64,000 bases of DNA from Malus domestica (lineage: Eukaryota; Streptophyta; Magnoliopsida; Rosales; Rosaceae). Position numbers and translations under genes: made by a program. The notes under the pieces are model-generated. The model searched no databases. It was not told where the DNA came from and was given only the letters and a program-made list of their open reading frames with translations. The DNA lies in NCBI RefSeq assembly GCF_042453785.1, contig NC_091673.1:14479501-14543500 (forward strand), in the 5' to 3' direction. Shown here one piece after another: positions 43,461 to 55,172 of the stretch; position 1 is the first letter of the stretch; the number at the start of each line of letters is the position of its first letter.

Positions 43461-45330
43461 GAAAGATGAAGATCTTTTCAATAACAATGGTTTTGATAAA
43501 GAATAAAACAACCACGAGGATTCAACCACATGACTCCGCCTGCAAGGATGAACGCAACTACAAGCCCTTTACAAGTGTATTCTTCATACGCGAAGGAACT
43601 TTAAAGGGCAATGGGAGAGAGAGAGAAAAAAATAAAGAAGAATGAAATAAATTCTTGAAAGTAAAAACAACTAAATATCATTCTTTATTTTTAGTTTCTA
43701 TTGTGCGTGCCCTTCCTTACGCGTTTTTTTACATCTCTCCCACCACCCTTCATTGATTCTTCAACAAATGTAAGATTGAAATCGAAGAAGAAGACTAAGA
43801 AGATGGAGAGAAAATGGGGTTTTGGGTTTATTGATAAATTTGAGTTTTATTATTAATTTCATTTTGTACTTAATAGTAATTATGCAATAGGATAAAATAG
43901 ACAATTAACATTCAAAATTTTAAGTTGGGTGTAAAAAGAGGTTGCATAGGTTTAAATAAAATTTCACTTTTTGAATTCCTTGCTATATTTACACCAAGGA
44001 GTGAAGAGAATAAATTGGTTACAAACTCATAATTTAGATTTGAACCTAAAACTTTTTTATTACAAATAAAAAAAATCATTAATTTGGTATTGTACCAAAC
44101 GTTCGATTAATTTAGTCAGTATTATTCGATGACTATTTATCATATTCGACTGAAATAATCAGTATAATTTGAGGTACCAAACAAGGCCTAAAGTTCTATG
44201 AAAAATTCTATAGTGTAAAATAAATACTCTTTAGCCGTTAAATTGATGAGTTTACTCAAGGACTCTAGATTTATAACTCGCGGCAAATAATGTCTTTTCG
44301 CACATGAAGTAAAAAAGTACAAAACTGGCCTTTTTTTATTTTTTTATTTTTTACAACAAGTACAAATCTGTCTGTTTTGTTTTTTCTTTTTGCTTTTTGG
44401 ATCATCCGAGTGTCCTTGTTTTGTTTTCTTTTGTGCAAGTGAAACTCGGAAGGAAAACAAGATGCATATTATTTTTAACAATGCTAGGATACTAAAAAAT
44501 GAATAGATTTTTTACTCAAAATTCTTCATTTTTGAATCACATAGATAATAGATTTGCTTATGATTAAAATTGTTCATATTATAAGTCATTTTGTAGAGAT
44601 AATCTTTACAAAAAGTGAATTAAAAGTAAGGTCGTTTAGTCAATTTGTTATAATAAATAGATAGACGGTTCATAATTGTTTTAACAATTCCTTTCATCTA
44701 TTTTTATATAGTTTGATGACTAAACGATCTTATTTTCAATTGATTTTTTGGTAGAGGCGATTGTTAAAGAGTGATTTATAATATGAACGTTTCTTATCAT
44801 AAACTCGAAGTTCTATGAATCGGTAACGAAAAGTTACAAAATAAGAACTCCTACTCATTCTTTGAGTAGCCAAATATTATTCTATTATTTTGGTGTGATG
44901 GTTCATAATAATGTAAAATAAAAAGATAAAATGGATCTGAAAAAAATAAATTAAAAACAAATAGATCTGGAAAAAAAAAATACAAAGAGATCATGCAAAT
45001 TCCCAAAAACAAAATGATAAAATAATCCTATCAAAATAAAAAATTGGATGACGATGATGTCAGTGGATGCCCTAATGGGCTCCAAATTACAATCGAATTA
45101 GGTCAAACCCTGAAATAAGGAGCACAAGAACGCCAGCAGAGCAGAGAGATCGAAAACCCAATACACTTGACATTTCATTAATTTCACAAATTCATCAGAT
45201 TTCTGAAGGGCGCCCTCTGAATTTTTCCCCAATCAATTTTCCCGCCAAAATACGCAAACGAAATCCCCCAAATGGCGTCTTGAGCTTCGAAATCATCGCT
45301 CGCCACTCGCAGTGTTGTTAATCTTCCGAA
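43461..45330. other. AT-rich intergenic DNA
   Basis: 44590-44840 is a diverged copy of the dispersed family (GTTTAGTCAATTTGTTATAA; TTTTTATATAGTTTGATGAC). The last 250 bases are the likely leader and promoter of the FAR1-related gene. No other gene. Confidence 0.45.
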
Positions 45331-48109
45331 ATGGGCTTGGAATCCAACTCCACCCACTTCACAAATATCAGAAGGTAATTTGGAACTTAAACCCTAAATG
45401 TGATTTTTTCCCAATTTGATTTATGTCCTACCCAATCAAGCTTAATTCTTTGTTATGCATTTTGTATTTGTGAATTGGGTGTTTTTGATTTTTTGTTGGG
45501 TATTTTTCTTTAGTGTTTTTTAAGTGGATAATGCTGTGTTTGGTTGCTGAGAAATTGTTTTTATTGATTTCATAATTATGTTTTTATTTTATTATTTTGC
45601 TAATCAGTGTTCACATTCATGACTGCTGAGTTGCTGACCGTGTTAATTGATTAGTTTTTGTATAAGTTTGCTTTCGAGGATCAGTTAATGTTGCTTCAGA
45701 TTGTTAATCTAGATGTTGTGGCTAAGGTTGTAGTTTGTAGTGATTTTTCATGTCGTTTTATTTTGTGTGACACGCAGCTTAGATACCGATTCTAAGATTG
45801 AAGACAGTGGGAACAACTTAGTTATAGAGGCATATCCTTTAGGAATGATGCCTCCGATGAATGCTGTCGATGCAGAGGATGGAGAGTCTGGAGTACTGGA
45901 ACCATATGTGGGGTTAGAGTTTGATTCAGCAGATGTTGCCCGTGATTTTTACACTCTCTATGCAGCACGGATGGGGTTTAAAGTTCGAACTGGTCAGTTG
46001 TATCGCTCGAGAACAGATGGGTCAGTTTCTTCTCGAAGATTTGTGTGCTCCAAGGAAGGATTTCAGATTAGTTCACGGACAGGCTGTCCGGCATTAATAA
46101 GAGTGCAGAGACGCGATTCTGGGAAATGGGTTGTAGACCTTTTCCTGAAGGATCACAATCATGGTCTTGATCTTGAATCATCTACAGAGGAAAATCATAC
46201 TCTGATTTTGCAGAAGAAGAGTTCCATGCCGACAAATACTGTTGTTGAAGTGTCTCATAGGCCAAAAGTCAAATTGATTAAGGCAATTGAGGATAAACCA
46301 CATTGCCCGTCTGGAGTTATAAGTGCCAAGCGCTTAAAACGGGGTGAAGAGGAAATGCAGTCAGAAATTGATCTATCTGCAGGTCTAGAGTTCAATTCGG
46401 CCAATGAAGCATACCAATTTTATCATGTGTACGCTGAGAATACAGGATTTAGAATCAGGATTGGTCAATTGTTTCGTTCAAAGCTTGACGGGTCAATTAC
46501 ATCTCGGAGATTTGTGTGCTCAAAGGAAGGGTTTCAGCATCCATCAAGAGTTGGTTGTGGGGCATATATGAGGATTAAGAGACAAGATTCTGGAAGGTGG
46601 GTAGTGGACCGTTTTGATAAAAATCATAACCATGAGTTTGAGTCTCACCTGGAAGTTCAAAAGAAAAATCTATTTTCTTCAAAAAAGTTCATAGAAGAGG
46701 AGATTGGAGGGCTGGAAATTGAAGATATTGTTGACATAAACAGTGGAAACCTTGTCAAAAGACGAAGAGAAAATCACATTGGAAGCGATTGGTACAGTGT
46801 GCTGTTTGACTATTTTCAAACCAAACAGGCCGAAGATACAGGATTCTTCTATGCAGTAGAAGTTGATAATGGTAGTTGCATGAGTATTTTCTGGGCTGAT
46901 GGGAGGTCTAGGTTTTCATGCAGCCAGTTTGGTGATGCCATTATTTTCGACACCTCATATCGGAAAAGTATTTATCTGGTGCCATTTGCCACTTTCATTG
47001 GAATCAACCACCACAAGCAACCAGTGCTTCTTGGTTGTGCCCTAGTTGCTGATGAATCTGAGAAATCTTTTACTTGGTTGTTTCAAACATGGCTTAGGGC
47101 AATGTCAGAGCGTCGTCCTCTGTCAATAATAGCTGACCAAGATGATATGATCCAGCAAGCCATCATGCAAGTTTTTCCAGGAACCCATCATCGTTTCTCC
47201 TTGTGGCAGATCAAGGCAAAAGAAAGTGAGCATCTAAGTGTAATGAATAGTTCTTTTAAATATGAATATGAAAAGTGCATTTATCAGTGTCAAACAGCCG
47301 ATGAATTTGAAACCGCATGGAATGCACTCCTCAGCAGGTATGGGTTGAAGGATAACGCTTGGCTGAAAGCAATGTACGAAAAGCGCAGGAGTTGGGTTCC
47401 GTTATACTTACGAGCTACATTCTTTGCTGGCATCCCCTTCAATGAAAGTATAGAATCATTCTTTGGTGCACGTTTCAATGCCCAAACTTCACTTAAGGAG
47501 TTTGTTTCACAATATGAAAGAGGCCTCGAGCGACGGCGTGAAGAAGAAATAAAAGAGGATTTTAACTCTTTTAACTTGAAGGCCTACTTGCAGACAAAAG
47601 AACCATTAGAAGAACAATGTAGAAGATTTTATACACTGAACACATTCCGGGTATTTCAGAAAGAACTTCTACAATCCTATAGTTATCTAGGATTTAAGAT
47701 TTATGATGAAGGGGCTATCATCAGGTATTTGGTCCGCAAGTGCGGGAATGACGATGAGAAATATGTAGTCACTGTTGGTGCATCCATTCCTGAAGTGAGC
47801 TGTAGCTGTCGAATGTTTGAATTTGAAGGTATATTATGTAGGCATGTGTTGAGAGTTTTCCAAATCTTGGACATAAAAGAAGTACCCCCCTGCTATATCT
47901 TACGCCGTTGGACTAGAAATGCAGAATATGGTATTCCTTGTGAATCTGAATTGGGTGGAAATCCCCGAGAACTGAAGACCTTGATGGTGTGGAGTTTGAG
48001 AGAAGCAGCGTGTAAATACATAGAGGCTGGGGCAACATCTCTCGAAAAGCACAAGCTCGCCTATGAAATTATGCGAGAGGGTGGACGGAAACTTTGTTGG
48101 CAGAGGTAA
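45331..48109 (+). CDS. FAR1-related sequence protein (FRS7/FRS12-like, domesticated MULE transposase)
   Basis: Two exons, 45331-45374 (MGLESNSTHFTNIR) and 45778-48109, join at GT-AG to 791 residues. Two FAR1 DNA-binding domains follow each other, at about residues 55-145 and 213-305, each with RRFVCSKEGFQ, a GC(P/G)A(L/Y) stretch and a (D/N)HNH end. The MULE transposase-like domain spans about 395-500 (IIFDTSYRKSIYLVPFATFI, IIADQDDM). A SWIM zinc finger, CSCRMFEFEGILCRHVLRVF, is near 690-708. The double FAR1 layout fits the FRS7/FRS12 pair as recalled, nuclear regulators of light and growth responses. No break in the frame. The MIFHV start that a plain frame would suggest is intronic. Confidence 0.93.
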
Positions 48110-48873
48110 GCGAGTGGGGAACAATAGTCAGTCATCTCGGTTACTCTGTATGGATAGATTTTGAAGTTTTTGAGCTGCATAAGTGGCTAGTCCTTGATTT
48201 GCCTTGGATAATTTGCTGTTGGTGAGTGGATCAGTCATGTAAATATTTTGTTCCCAGTTGATGTAATGCCATATTTTCCTGGAGACTTGACTTCCACTGT
48301 ATTTGCTGTCAATTCCATCAATTGAAGCGTCACTGGGAATGCATGAAAGTCTAATGTCAATCCCCCCTGGAATTTTACTTCAATCTCTCTTTACCCACTG
48401 AATCAAATTTTGCAACTTAACTCCTTGAAACAGGATTCCTTAATGATCAACCATAACCAATGCAGAAAACATCCGAGTCCGTATTATTAACACTGCCACT
48501 ACCGCATCTGACCGTAGAAAAGAATCTGGACCGTTTTATTAATTCGGCGACTATTTTATACATAAGCGCACTAAACACCCGAGTCCGTACTATTAATCCT
48601 ATCAAATTCCTTATAGGAGCTGCCAAATGAGGCCTTATTTCAGTATCCCCTAATTAGGATTTCTTTCCTCTTTGACCTCCAATCCGACAATGTAATCCTA
48701 ACAATAAACATAAAATAAACCACAAGATAATCAAAAGTAATAAATATCGTAAGAAAATTGTATTCGCACGCTTGTTAAAAACACGCATATTTACGCACGA
48801 GTGTTAGTAATTAGGTTACCTTTTCTTTTTGTGAAAAATTTGGTTACCTTTTACCGCAAGAAATTTTGATGCC
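48110..48873. other. FAR1-related 3' UTR and intergenic DNA
   Basis: No further gene. The phrase CCGAGTCCGTA(C/T)TATTAA occurs twice (about 48474 and 48580). Confidence 0.45.
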
Positions 48874-48881
48874 TATATAAA
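48874..48881 (+). promoter_or_regulatory. TATA box of the glycine-rich protein gene
   Basis: TATATAAA lies 66 bases before the ATG, a normal distance for a plant gene with a short leader. Confidence 0.6.
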
Positions 48882-48946
48882 CGCAAATCTCATGATCGTA
48901 TTTTCATCTTTTATCATAGGAAAATTTGAGATTAGTTACAATTCTT

Positions 48947-49387
48947 ATGGCCCCAACTTCACGCTCGTTTGTGAAAGTTGTGGCTGTGCTCGTTTTCATC
49001 ACCACAGTCACAGCGGCTGCCGCAGTGGTAGTCCCTGGCAGAGGCGGCAGTAGAGTTGGTAGTCGTGGCGGCAGTGGAGGTGGTGGTCGTAGCGGCTATG
49101 GAGGTGCTGGTCGCAGTGGTAGTGGAGTCGTAGTCCCCGTAGGTGGTGGTAGCGGCAGTGGAGGTGGTAGTACTGGCGGCAACAGTGGACATAGCGGCAG
49201 TCCGCATAGCACGCCGGGTAGCTCATCTAATAAGAATGCCAGGGTGCCTACATATGGTATTAGTAATACGATCGTTTGGTACACAGCGTTTCATTACTTG
49301 CTGAATGCCATGGGGCGGTGGTTAAAAAAAAAAAAAAGACGGCTTAATTTTGTGTATTTTACTTTAATACAAATATCGGTCATATAG
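48947..49387 (+). CDS. Small secreted glycine-rich protein
   Basis: The 146-codon frame starts at ATG 48947. MAPTSRSFVKVVAVLVFITT VTA is a good signal peptide, with cleavage expected near Ala-23 to Ala-26. A Gly/Ser repeat domain (GGSGGGGRSGYGG and similar, about residues 30-85) follows, then a non-repetitive tail with NTIVWYTAFHYLLNAMGRW. The layout is that of cell-wall glycine-rich proteins. A clear TATA box precedes it. The last 20 residues come after a 14-base A run and may be altered by a frameshift there. Function unknown. Confidence 0.6.
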   Translation: MAPTSRSFVKVVAVLVFITTVTAAAAVVVPGRGGSRVGSRGGSGGGGRSGYGGAGRSGSGVVVPVGGGSGSGGGSTGGNSGHSGSPHSTPGSSSNKNARVPTYGISNTIVWYTAFHYLLNAMGRWLKKKKRRLNFVYFTLIQISVI

Positions 49388-50267
49388 TAGTTTAGATTAC
49401 GACCTAGTTTGGGAGTGAGGTGCTTAAAAAAAAGCACCTATGAAAAAAAGCTGTGAGGGTTTTAGGTGTTTGGTAAATTGAAAAAAAAAAGGCTTATTTT
49501 GGAAGCTGCTATGAGAATAAGCTGAAATCAAAGGAAAAAGCTGAAGCTGCTATTTGTAGCTTTGGAAAACTGGCTTTTTTTCAAAGCACATGGAGCTACA
49601 GTGCAAATACCCCTTCTATTAAAAATACAAAGATTTGGACTCTCAGTTCCTAGCTACTAATGTTATTTAACCGAAGCTTATTGGTTTTCAATTTTGATCG
49701 AAGTCTTTGACTTTTAATATTAATGTATTTCCATATTAGTTTTTTTTTAACTTAAAATTGGAGTTTGTAGTTGTGTATATTTATCTATATATATATAGTG
49801 AGCACCCTAAAGTGTGAAACATTCAAAATATCATAAATTGCCATTTAAGAATTTCATAAATTACAATTGAACCAAAAGAAGCTAAAGTATTTAACCATAT
49901 TTTTATTTTGAATGAATTTGATATTTAAAATTATAGAAAACAAAAAAAAAAAAACAAAACCTCCCACGTTAGTGGGTGGTTTCATGTCTTTAATTCATTT
50001 TTTTTATAAATAATTTTTAAAAAATATGTAAATTAATTATTTAAATAAAAATATATATAAAGGTCAATTGCCACACACATATGCGTATGACAAGAAGCTG
50101 GTAATATTTTAAATAAAATTCATAATTTGTGGGATTGAAAATATTGAAAGATAAAAAAATTCAAAATCAATAGAGAAAATTATGTTTTTCCATAAAAAAA
50201 CATGTACATATAAAAATAAGAAACATATTGTATACATATATATATATATGTATATGTATATACATAT

Positions 50268-50317
<50 letters not shown>

Positions 50318-50573
50318 GTATAACTGTTGAAACTAAATTTGCGCACAGCAAGAGAAGGTGGAGGTGCTCAAACCCGTTTTTCTTTAATAGAACGCATCGG
50401 GGGTATGACGGTCAAAGACTCTCCTATGTTCCCACTTTCTTTTTCTGAAATTACAAAGACAGATTCCACGTCAGAAAAGAAAAATATAGAAATAGGATTG
50501 AGCACGGGTCATTTTGACAAGACAATTTATGGTATTATCAATGAGTAGGTGATGTACGATCATCAACCGTAAG
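49388..50573. other. AT-rich intergenic DNA with MITE-like piece
   Basis: 49395-49610 (CCTAGTTTGGGAGTGAGGTG... AGCACATGGAGCTACAGTG) looks like a dispersed MITE, with no target duplication resolved. The rest is AT-rich. Confidence 0.35.
50227..50325. repeat. AT/ATGT microsatellite
   Basis: About 100 bases of alternating TATA/TATG text, able to form hairpins. Confidence 0.9.
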
Positions 50574-52695
50574 TAGGCCTGGCAAACGGGTCGTGTTTGT
50601 CGTGTTCGTGTCGTTTTTGTATAACACATGTTATCTTAACGGGTCATGTCGTGTCACACCTGTTATCTTAATAGGTTCTTAATAGATCGGGTCACTTTAC
50701 CCAACGGGTAAAGTGACCCGACCCGTTATAAGGGTAAAGTGTCCCAATCCGTTATAACCCGTTATGACTTGTTAAAAAAATTATATTTTTTTCTTAAATT
50801 TCCACATACCACACTTTGCCACATAAATATTACTTCAAAACATTAAAACATATAATTTAATATATATATATATATATATATAATTATTTTAGTTTTTAGG
50901 AGTATAAAAATGTTAAATTAATGTATATAATTATTATAGTTTATTCATACTCATTAAGTATAACATAAGATTTTGTGGTATCTACTAGTGTAATTTTTTT
51001 AATTGAAGATCGAATTCATTCATTGTATTCATATAGGGTCTAGGAGTGTAGCTGTAAAGAATCATCAAAATCGGAGTTAAAATAACCGTTAAATCATGAT
51101 TTTTCTTTTTATAACCGTCGAAAGGTTTTATCTCGTTACTTGATCTCTATATGTTTGTTTTTTGCAATTTTTGGTGTATGCAATCTCGAAGTATATACAA
51201 ACATGTTTAACAGTTGGATCGTTGAAACTAGTTTTGTAGAATGCGTATCCCATCAAAATAATAGATTCACTAACACTTAGGAGTTTATTCATACTTTCAT
51301 TAAGTATAACAAGATTTTGTGGTATCCACTAGTGTAAATATTTTAAACTGAAGATCGAATTCATTCATCGTATTCATATAAGGTCAATGAGTGTAGTTGT
51401 AAAAATCATCAAAATCGGAGTTAAAATAACCGTTAAATCATGATTTTTCTTTTTATAACCATCGAAAAGTTTTGTCCCGTTACTTGATCTCTGAATGTTT
51501 GTTTTTTGTAATTTTTGGTGTATGCGATTTCGAAGTATATACAAACATGTTTGACGGTTGGATCGTTGAAACTAGTTTTGTAGAATGCGTATCCCATCAA
51601 AACAATATATTCACTAACAATTAAGAGTTTATTTATACTTTCATTAAGTATAACATAAGATTTATTATATCCACTAGTATAAATATTTTAAATTGAATAT
51701 CGAATTCATTCATTATATTCATATAGGGTCAAGGAGTGTAGCTGTAAAGAATCATCAAAATCGAAGTTAAAATAACCGTTAAATCGTCATTTTTCTTTTT
51801 ATAACCGTCAAAAAGTTTTGTTTCGTTACTTGATCTCTGAATGTTTGTTTTTGCAATTTTTGGCGTATGCGATCTTGAAGTATATACAAACATGTTTGAC
51901 GGTTGGATCGTTGAAACTTGTTTCGTAGAATGCGTATCCCATAAAAAAAAAAGATTCATTAACACTTAAGAGTGTATTCATACTTTCATTAAGTATAACA
52001 TAAGATATCCACTAGTGTAAATATTTTAAATTGAATATCAAATTCATTCATTGTATTCATATAGGGTCAAGGAGTGTAGTTGTAAAAAATCATAAAAATC
52101 GGAGTTAAAATAACAATTAAATCGTGATTTTTCGTTTTGTAACCGTTGAAAAGTTTTGTTCGGTTACTTGATCTCTGAATGTTTGTTTTTTGCTATTTTT
52201 TAATGATGCAATCTCGAAGCATATACAAACAAGTTTGACGGTTGGATCGTTGAAATTAGTTTCGTATAATTCATATCCCATCAAGTTTAATGGTGTATAT
52301 ATATATATATATATTAAGTAGATTTAAATCTATTTATTATGTACGTATAATTATTATAGTTTTTAGGGGTATAAAATTTAATTTAAAATTATATATATAA
52401 TTATTATAGTTAATATTTTGGGGTATAATTATTATAGTATATATAATTATTATAATTATTATAGTTAATTTAATATATATATATAATTATAGTAATTTTT
52501 AGGGTTATAAAATTATAAAATTAGTATTCTGCTTATCGTGTATCGTGTTATCCACGTGTATATCCGAACCAACTCGTTATCTTAACATATGCTTATCGGA
52601 TTACTTGATAACGATCCGATTCGTTATCGTATCGACCCGTACACCTATTAATTTTGTGTTGAGTTATCGAATCGTGTCAAGAATTGTCAGGCCTA
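50574..52695. mobile_element. Non-autonomous hAT element (2122 bp)
   Basis: Ends are TAGGCCTGGCAA and, inverted, TAGGCCTGACAA. Flanks are ACCGTAAG (50566-50573) and ACTGTAAG (52696-52703), an 8-bp duplication with one change. Subterminal text has the CGGGTCGTG/CGTGTTCGTG and GACCCGTTA words usual in this hAT group. No transposase frame; the middle is filled by four long repeats. Confidence 0.85.
50930..52290. repeat. Four tandem copies of a ~340-bp unit inside the hAT element
   Basis: Units start with a TTTATTCATACTTTCATTAA-like phrase at about 50939, 51287, 51628 and 51975 and end near TGCGTATCCCATCAA. Each contains AAAATAACCGTTAAATC, GATCTCTGAATGTTTG and ACGGTTGGATCGTTGAAA. Copies are about 85-95% alike by eye. 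Confidence 0.85.
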
Positions 52696-52703
52696 ACTGT
52701 AAG

Positions 52704-53930
52704 GAAGGAGGGATGATTCGCGCACATGCGTGATTGCTTCATGTAAAACTTTTTATACTTTTTATGTGTTGCATTTGTTGTGGGCTGCATACCAGTCCGA
52801 AGGAAAATCTTTTTAGGATAAAATTCTATATCAAACCGAAAGGCTCTCAAAAGATGGATATATATTGCATTATTTTTGGAGTGTGATTTTTTGCGCACAT
52901 TAATTTTGAGATTGAAGGAACTCCAGGAATATAACAAATTGGCTGAAGACTTGTTGGATCATGTTCCCGTGTTTTGTAGAATAAGAATGGTCAATCTCAA
53001 CGAAGTCGTTCGGTATATGACTAAACTTTTGAAGTAACCGATCTACTTTCTTGGAAAATCATGATTCCACACCCGCACCCGCACAACGCTATAATTTATT
53101 GCAAGGAAGTCGAAAACAGGATTTCAACCAATACAGGCTCAGGAAGATTTGACTCCATTCTATTGAGATGTGGTGTTATGAATACCAAGGTATAATAAAT
53201 TATAATGGTCATTCTGAAGAGCCAACAATTTCCTTGCGACCAGATCCCATCGTCATCAATAAATTCAATTAGTTTTTCTTCTGCCAGCCTCCTTGCATCT
53301 TCAAAACCAAAATCATGACCTTCATCATTATCGCCACATCCCCTCGACCGCTTCCGGTAAGTCCTTCTCCTGCTGCTTCCTAATTTGGATTCGGAATCCC
53401 CTCCCCTGGAGGTGCTGCTGCTGCCGCTGCGGATGCGGTTAGACTGTACATCTAAATCTATTCAGAAATCGCAACTGGTTGATTGCTCTAGTAATCTTTT
53501 GCGTCTCAGTTTTAAATCCTCTTCCTCTTTTTTGGTGTATAATATGGCTTGTAATAAAAAAAAACCTCATCAGAAACCAGCTTAACCAACTGTACAGATT
53601 GGTATTGCAAACAGGGAAGATGAAGGGAGCCAAACAGAAGATTGTGATATCCATATAACCCTCCCTGAATCCTGAACCAGGAGCCAAACAGCAAGAAAGA
53701 AAATAGAAGGCCAAGGCCCAAACGTCCCAAAATTTCGATAGAAACAGAGCGATAAAAAGGCCCAACAAGCAGCAGGTAACCACCAGTCCGCTGCATTTAT
53801 AAGAACCCTGTTTAAAGACTCTTTTTCCTCTCAAATCTCTCTCTACACAGTCTTCGAGCTCTCCGCCTCTCCCTCTCTCTCCTCCATTTCTCACTTCTTC
53901 CGAAATCAGATCTCTCCTCTGTCGACTCCA
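52704..53930. other. Region with unrecognised coding-like fragments
   Basis: Plus strand 52915-53037 reads LQEYNKLAEDLLDHVPVFCR and onward to a stop. Minus strand about 53345-53195 reads DNDEGHDFGFEDARRLAEEK then IEFIDDDGIWSQ. Both look like gene remnants, but I cannot name them. 53810-53930 is a pyrimidine-rich leader for the short exon that follows. Confidence 0.35.
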
Positions 53931-53972
53931 ATGGCTTCCCCTGCCATTTCCACCTCTTTCATGCCCGCTCTA
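53931..53972 (+). pseudogene. Lone first exon of a nuclear gene
   Basis: ATG after a CT-rich leader encodes MASPAISTSFMPAL, then a GTAATT donor. This looks like the beginning of a plastid transit peptide. The DNA that follows is intron-like and then, at 54107, the F-box inverted repeat, and no second exon is found. Probably a gene start cut off by rearrangement. Confidence 0.4.
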
Positions 53973-54294
53973 GTAATTGGATAACTTTTCTGTCTTTCTT
54001 TCCCTTGTTTTTTTCTTTGTTTTGTGTCTGGGTTTGTGGTTGTAGATTTGGATCCTCATATTGTTGAATTTGTGAATCTAGGTAGATTTTTTGAGCTGGA
54101 TATTTAACCGTTTACTCATTTTCCTTTATTTACAATGTAAAACATTTGAGCCTTTGTTCTATTTTTAAAATTTATTTAACCGTTGGAATGTTAACCCCCC
54201 CGCCACAAAACTCCTACCGGCATTTCTTTGCCAATCACAGATTTCTAAAGATTCTTTCACTTTCCAAAAAGCTCAAGCCTTTTTTTTTTCCACC

Positions 54295-54620
54295 ATGGCA
54301 GATCTTCTATGCTTTCCGTCCCATATAGTTGACCACATTGTCTCCCTGTTACCGTTTGCGGATGCTGTTCGGACAAACATCTTGTCAAGAAATTGATATC
54401 ACAGTTGGACCTGCATCAGAGTTTTAAACTTCGATCCCTAGTCATCTCTGAAATTCTACAGCGCCGCGTCGTTCACATAGATGCAGACATTAGCACCAGG
54501 AATCAAGAAATAGCAAGATTCGTTCGTTGGGTAGAAAATACTATTTGGAGACACACAGGTGCAACAATCGAAACCTTGCATGTTGTTTTTCCGTTGGATG
54601 TCCTGCAACAAACTAGACCT
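54295..54620 (+). pseudogene. F-box gene fragment, left arm
   Basis: Starts MADLLCFPSHIVDHIVSLLP FADAVRTNILSRN, then a TGA where the right arm has the Trp codon of NWYHIW. Downstream text continues in another frame. It ends at the centre of the inverted repeat. Confidence 0.7.
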
Positions 54621-54948
54621 AGGAATCTTCCAATGCTTGCTGCAGGACATTCAATGGAAAAACAACATGGAAGGTTTTGATTGTTGCACCTGTGTGTCTC
54701 CAAATAGTATTTTCTACCCAACGAACGAATCTTGCTATTTCTTGATTCCTGGTGCCAATGTCTGCATCCATGTGAACGGCGCTGTAGAATTCTAGAGATG
54801 ATTGGGGATTGAAGTTTAAGACTCTGATGCGAGTCCAAATGTGATACCAATTTCTTGACAAGATGCTTGTTTGAACGGCGTCCGCCAACGATAACAGAGA
54901 GACAATGTGGTCAACTATATGGGACGGAAAGGATAGAAGATCCGCCAT
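54619..54948 (-). pseudogene. F-box gene fragment, right arm
   Basis: Open for 109 codons from MADLLSFPSHIVDHIVSLLS. An F-box (about residues 5-45, with SILSRNWYHIWTRIRVLNF) is followed by the start of the region that in F-box/LRR/FBD proteins reads ARFVRWVENTIWRHTGATIK TFHV. It stops at the repeat centre, so the LRR and FBD parts are missing. A full protein of this class has about 400 residues. Confidence 0.7.
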
Positions 54949-55172
54949 GGTGGAAAAAAAAAGGCTTGAGCTTTTTGGAAAGTGAAAGAATCTCTAGAAA
55001 TCTGTGATTGGCAGAGAAATGCCGGTAGGAGTTTTGAGTCTGCACTTGTGCTTTTCAACGCAAAAGTGGGGGAGGGGGGGTTTAACATTCCAACGGTTAA
55101 ATAAATTTTAAAAATAGAACAAAGGCTCAAATGTTTTACATTGTAAAAAAAGGACAATGAGTAAACAGTTGA

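Larger units (their letters stand above)
54107..55172. repeat. Long inverted repeat of F-box gene fragments (arms ~515 and ~540 bp)
   Basis: The left arm, 54107-54620, and the right arm, 55172-54632, read as the same text on opposite strands, about 90% alike by eye, with only about 10 bases between them. Both arms contain the same untranslated leader, ATG and F-box coding start. The left arm lacks about 35 bases in the leader near 54200. Confidence 0.85.

Noticed and set aside
48959-49284. Minus-strand Thr/Ser/Tyr-rich frames opposite the glycine-rich gene
   Set aside because: Complementary reading of the Gly codon repeats.
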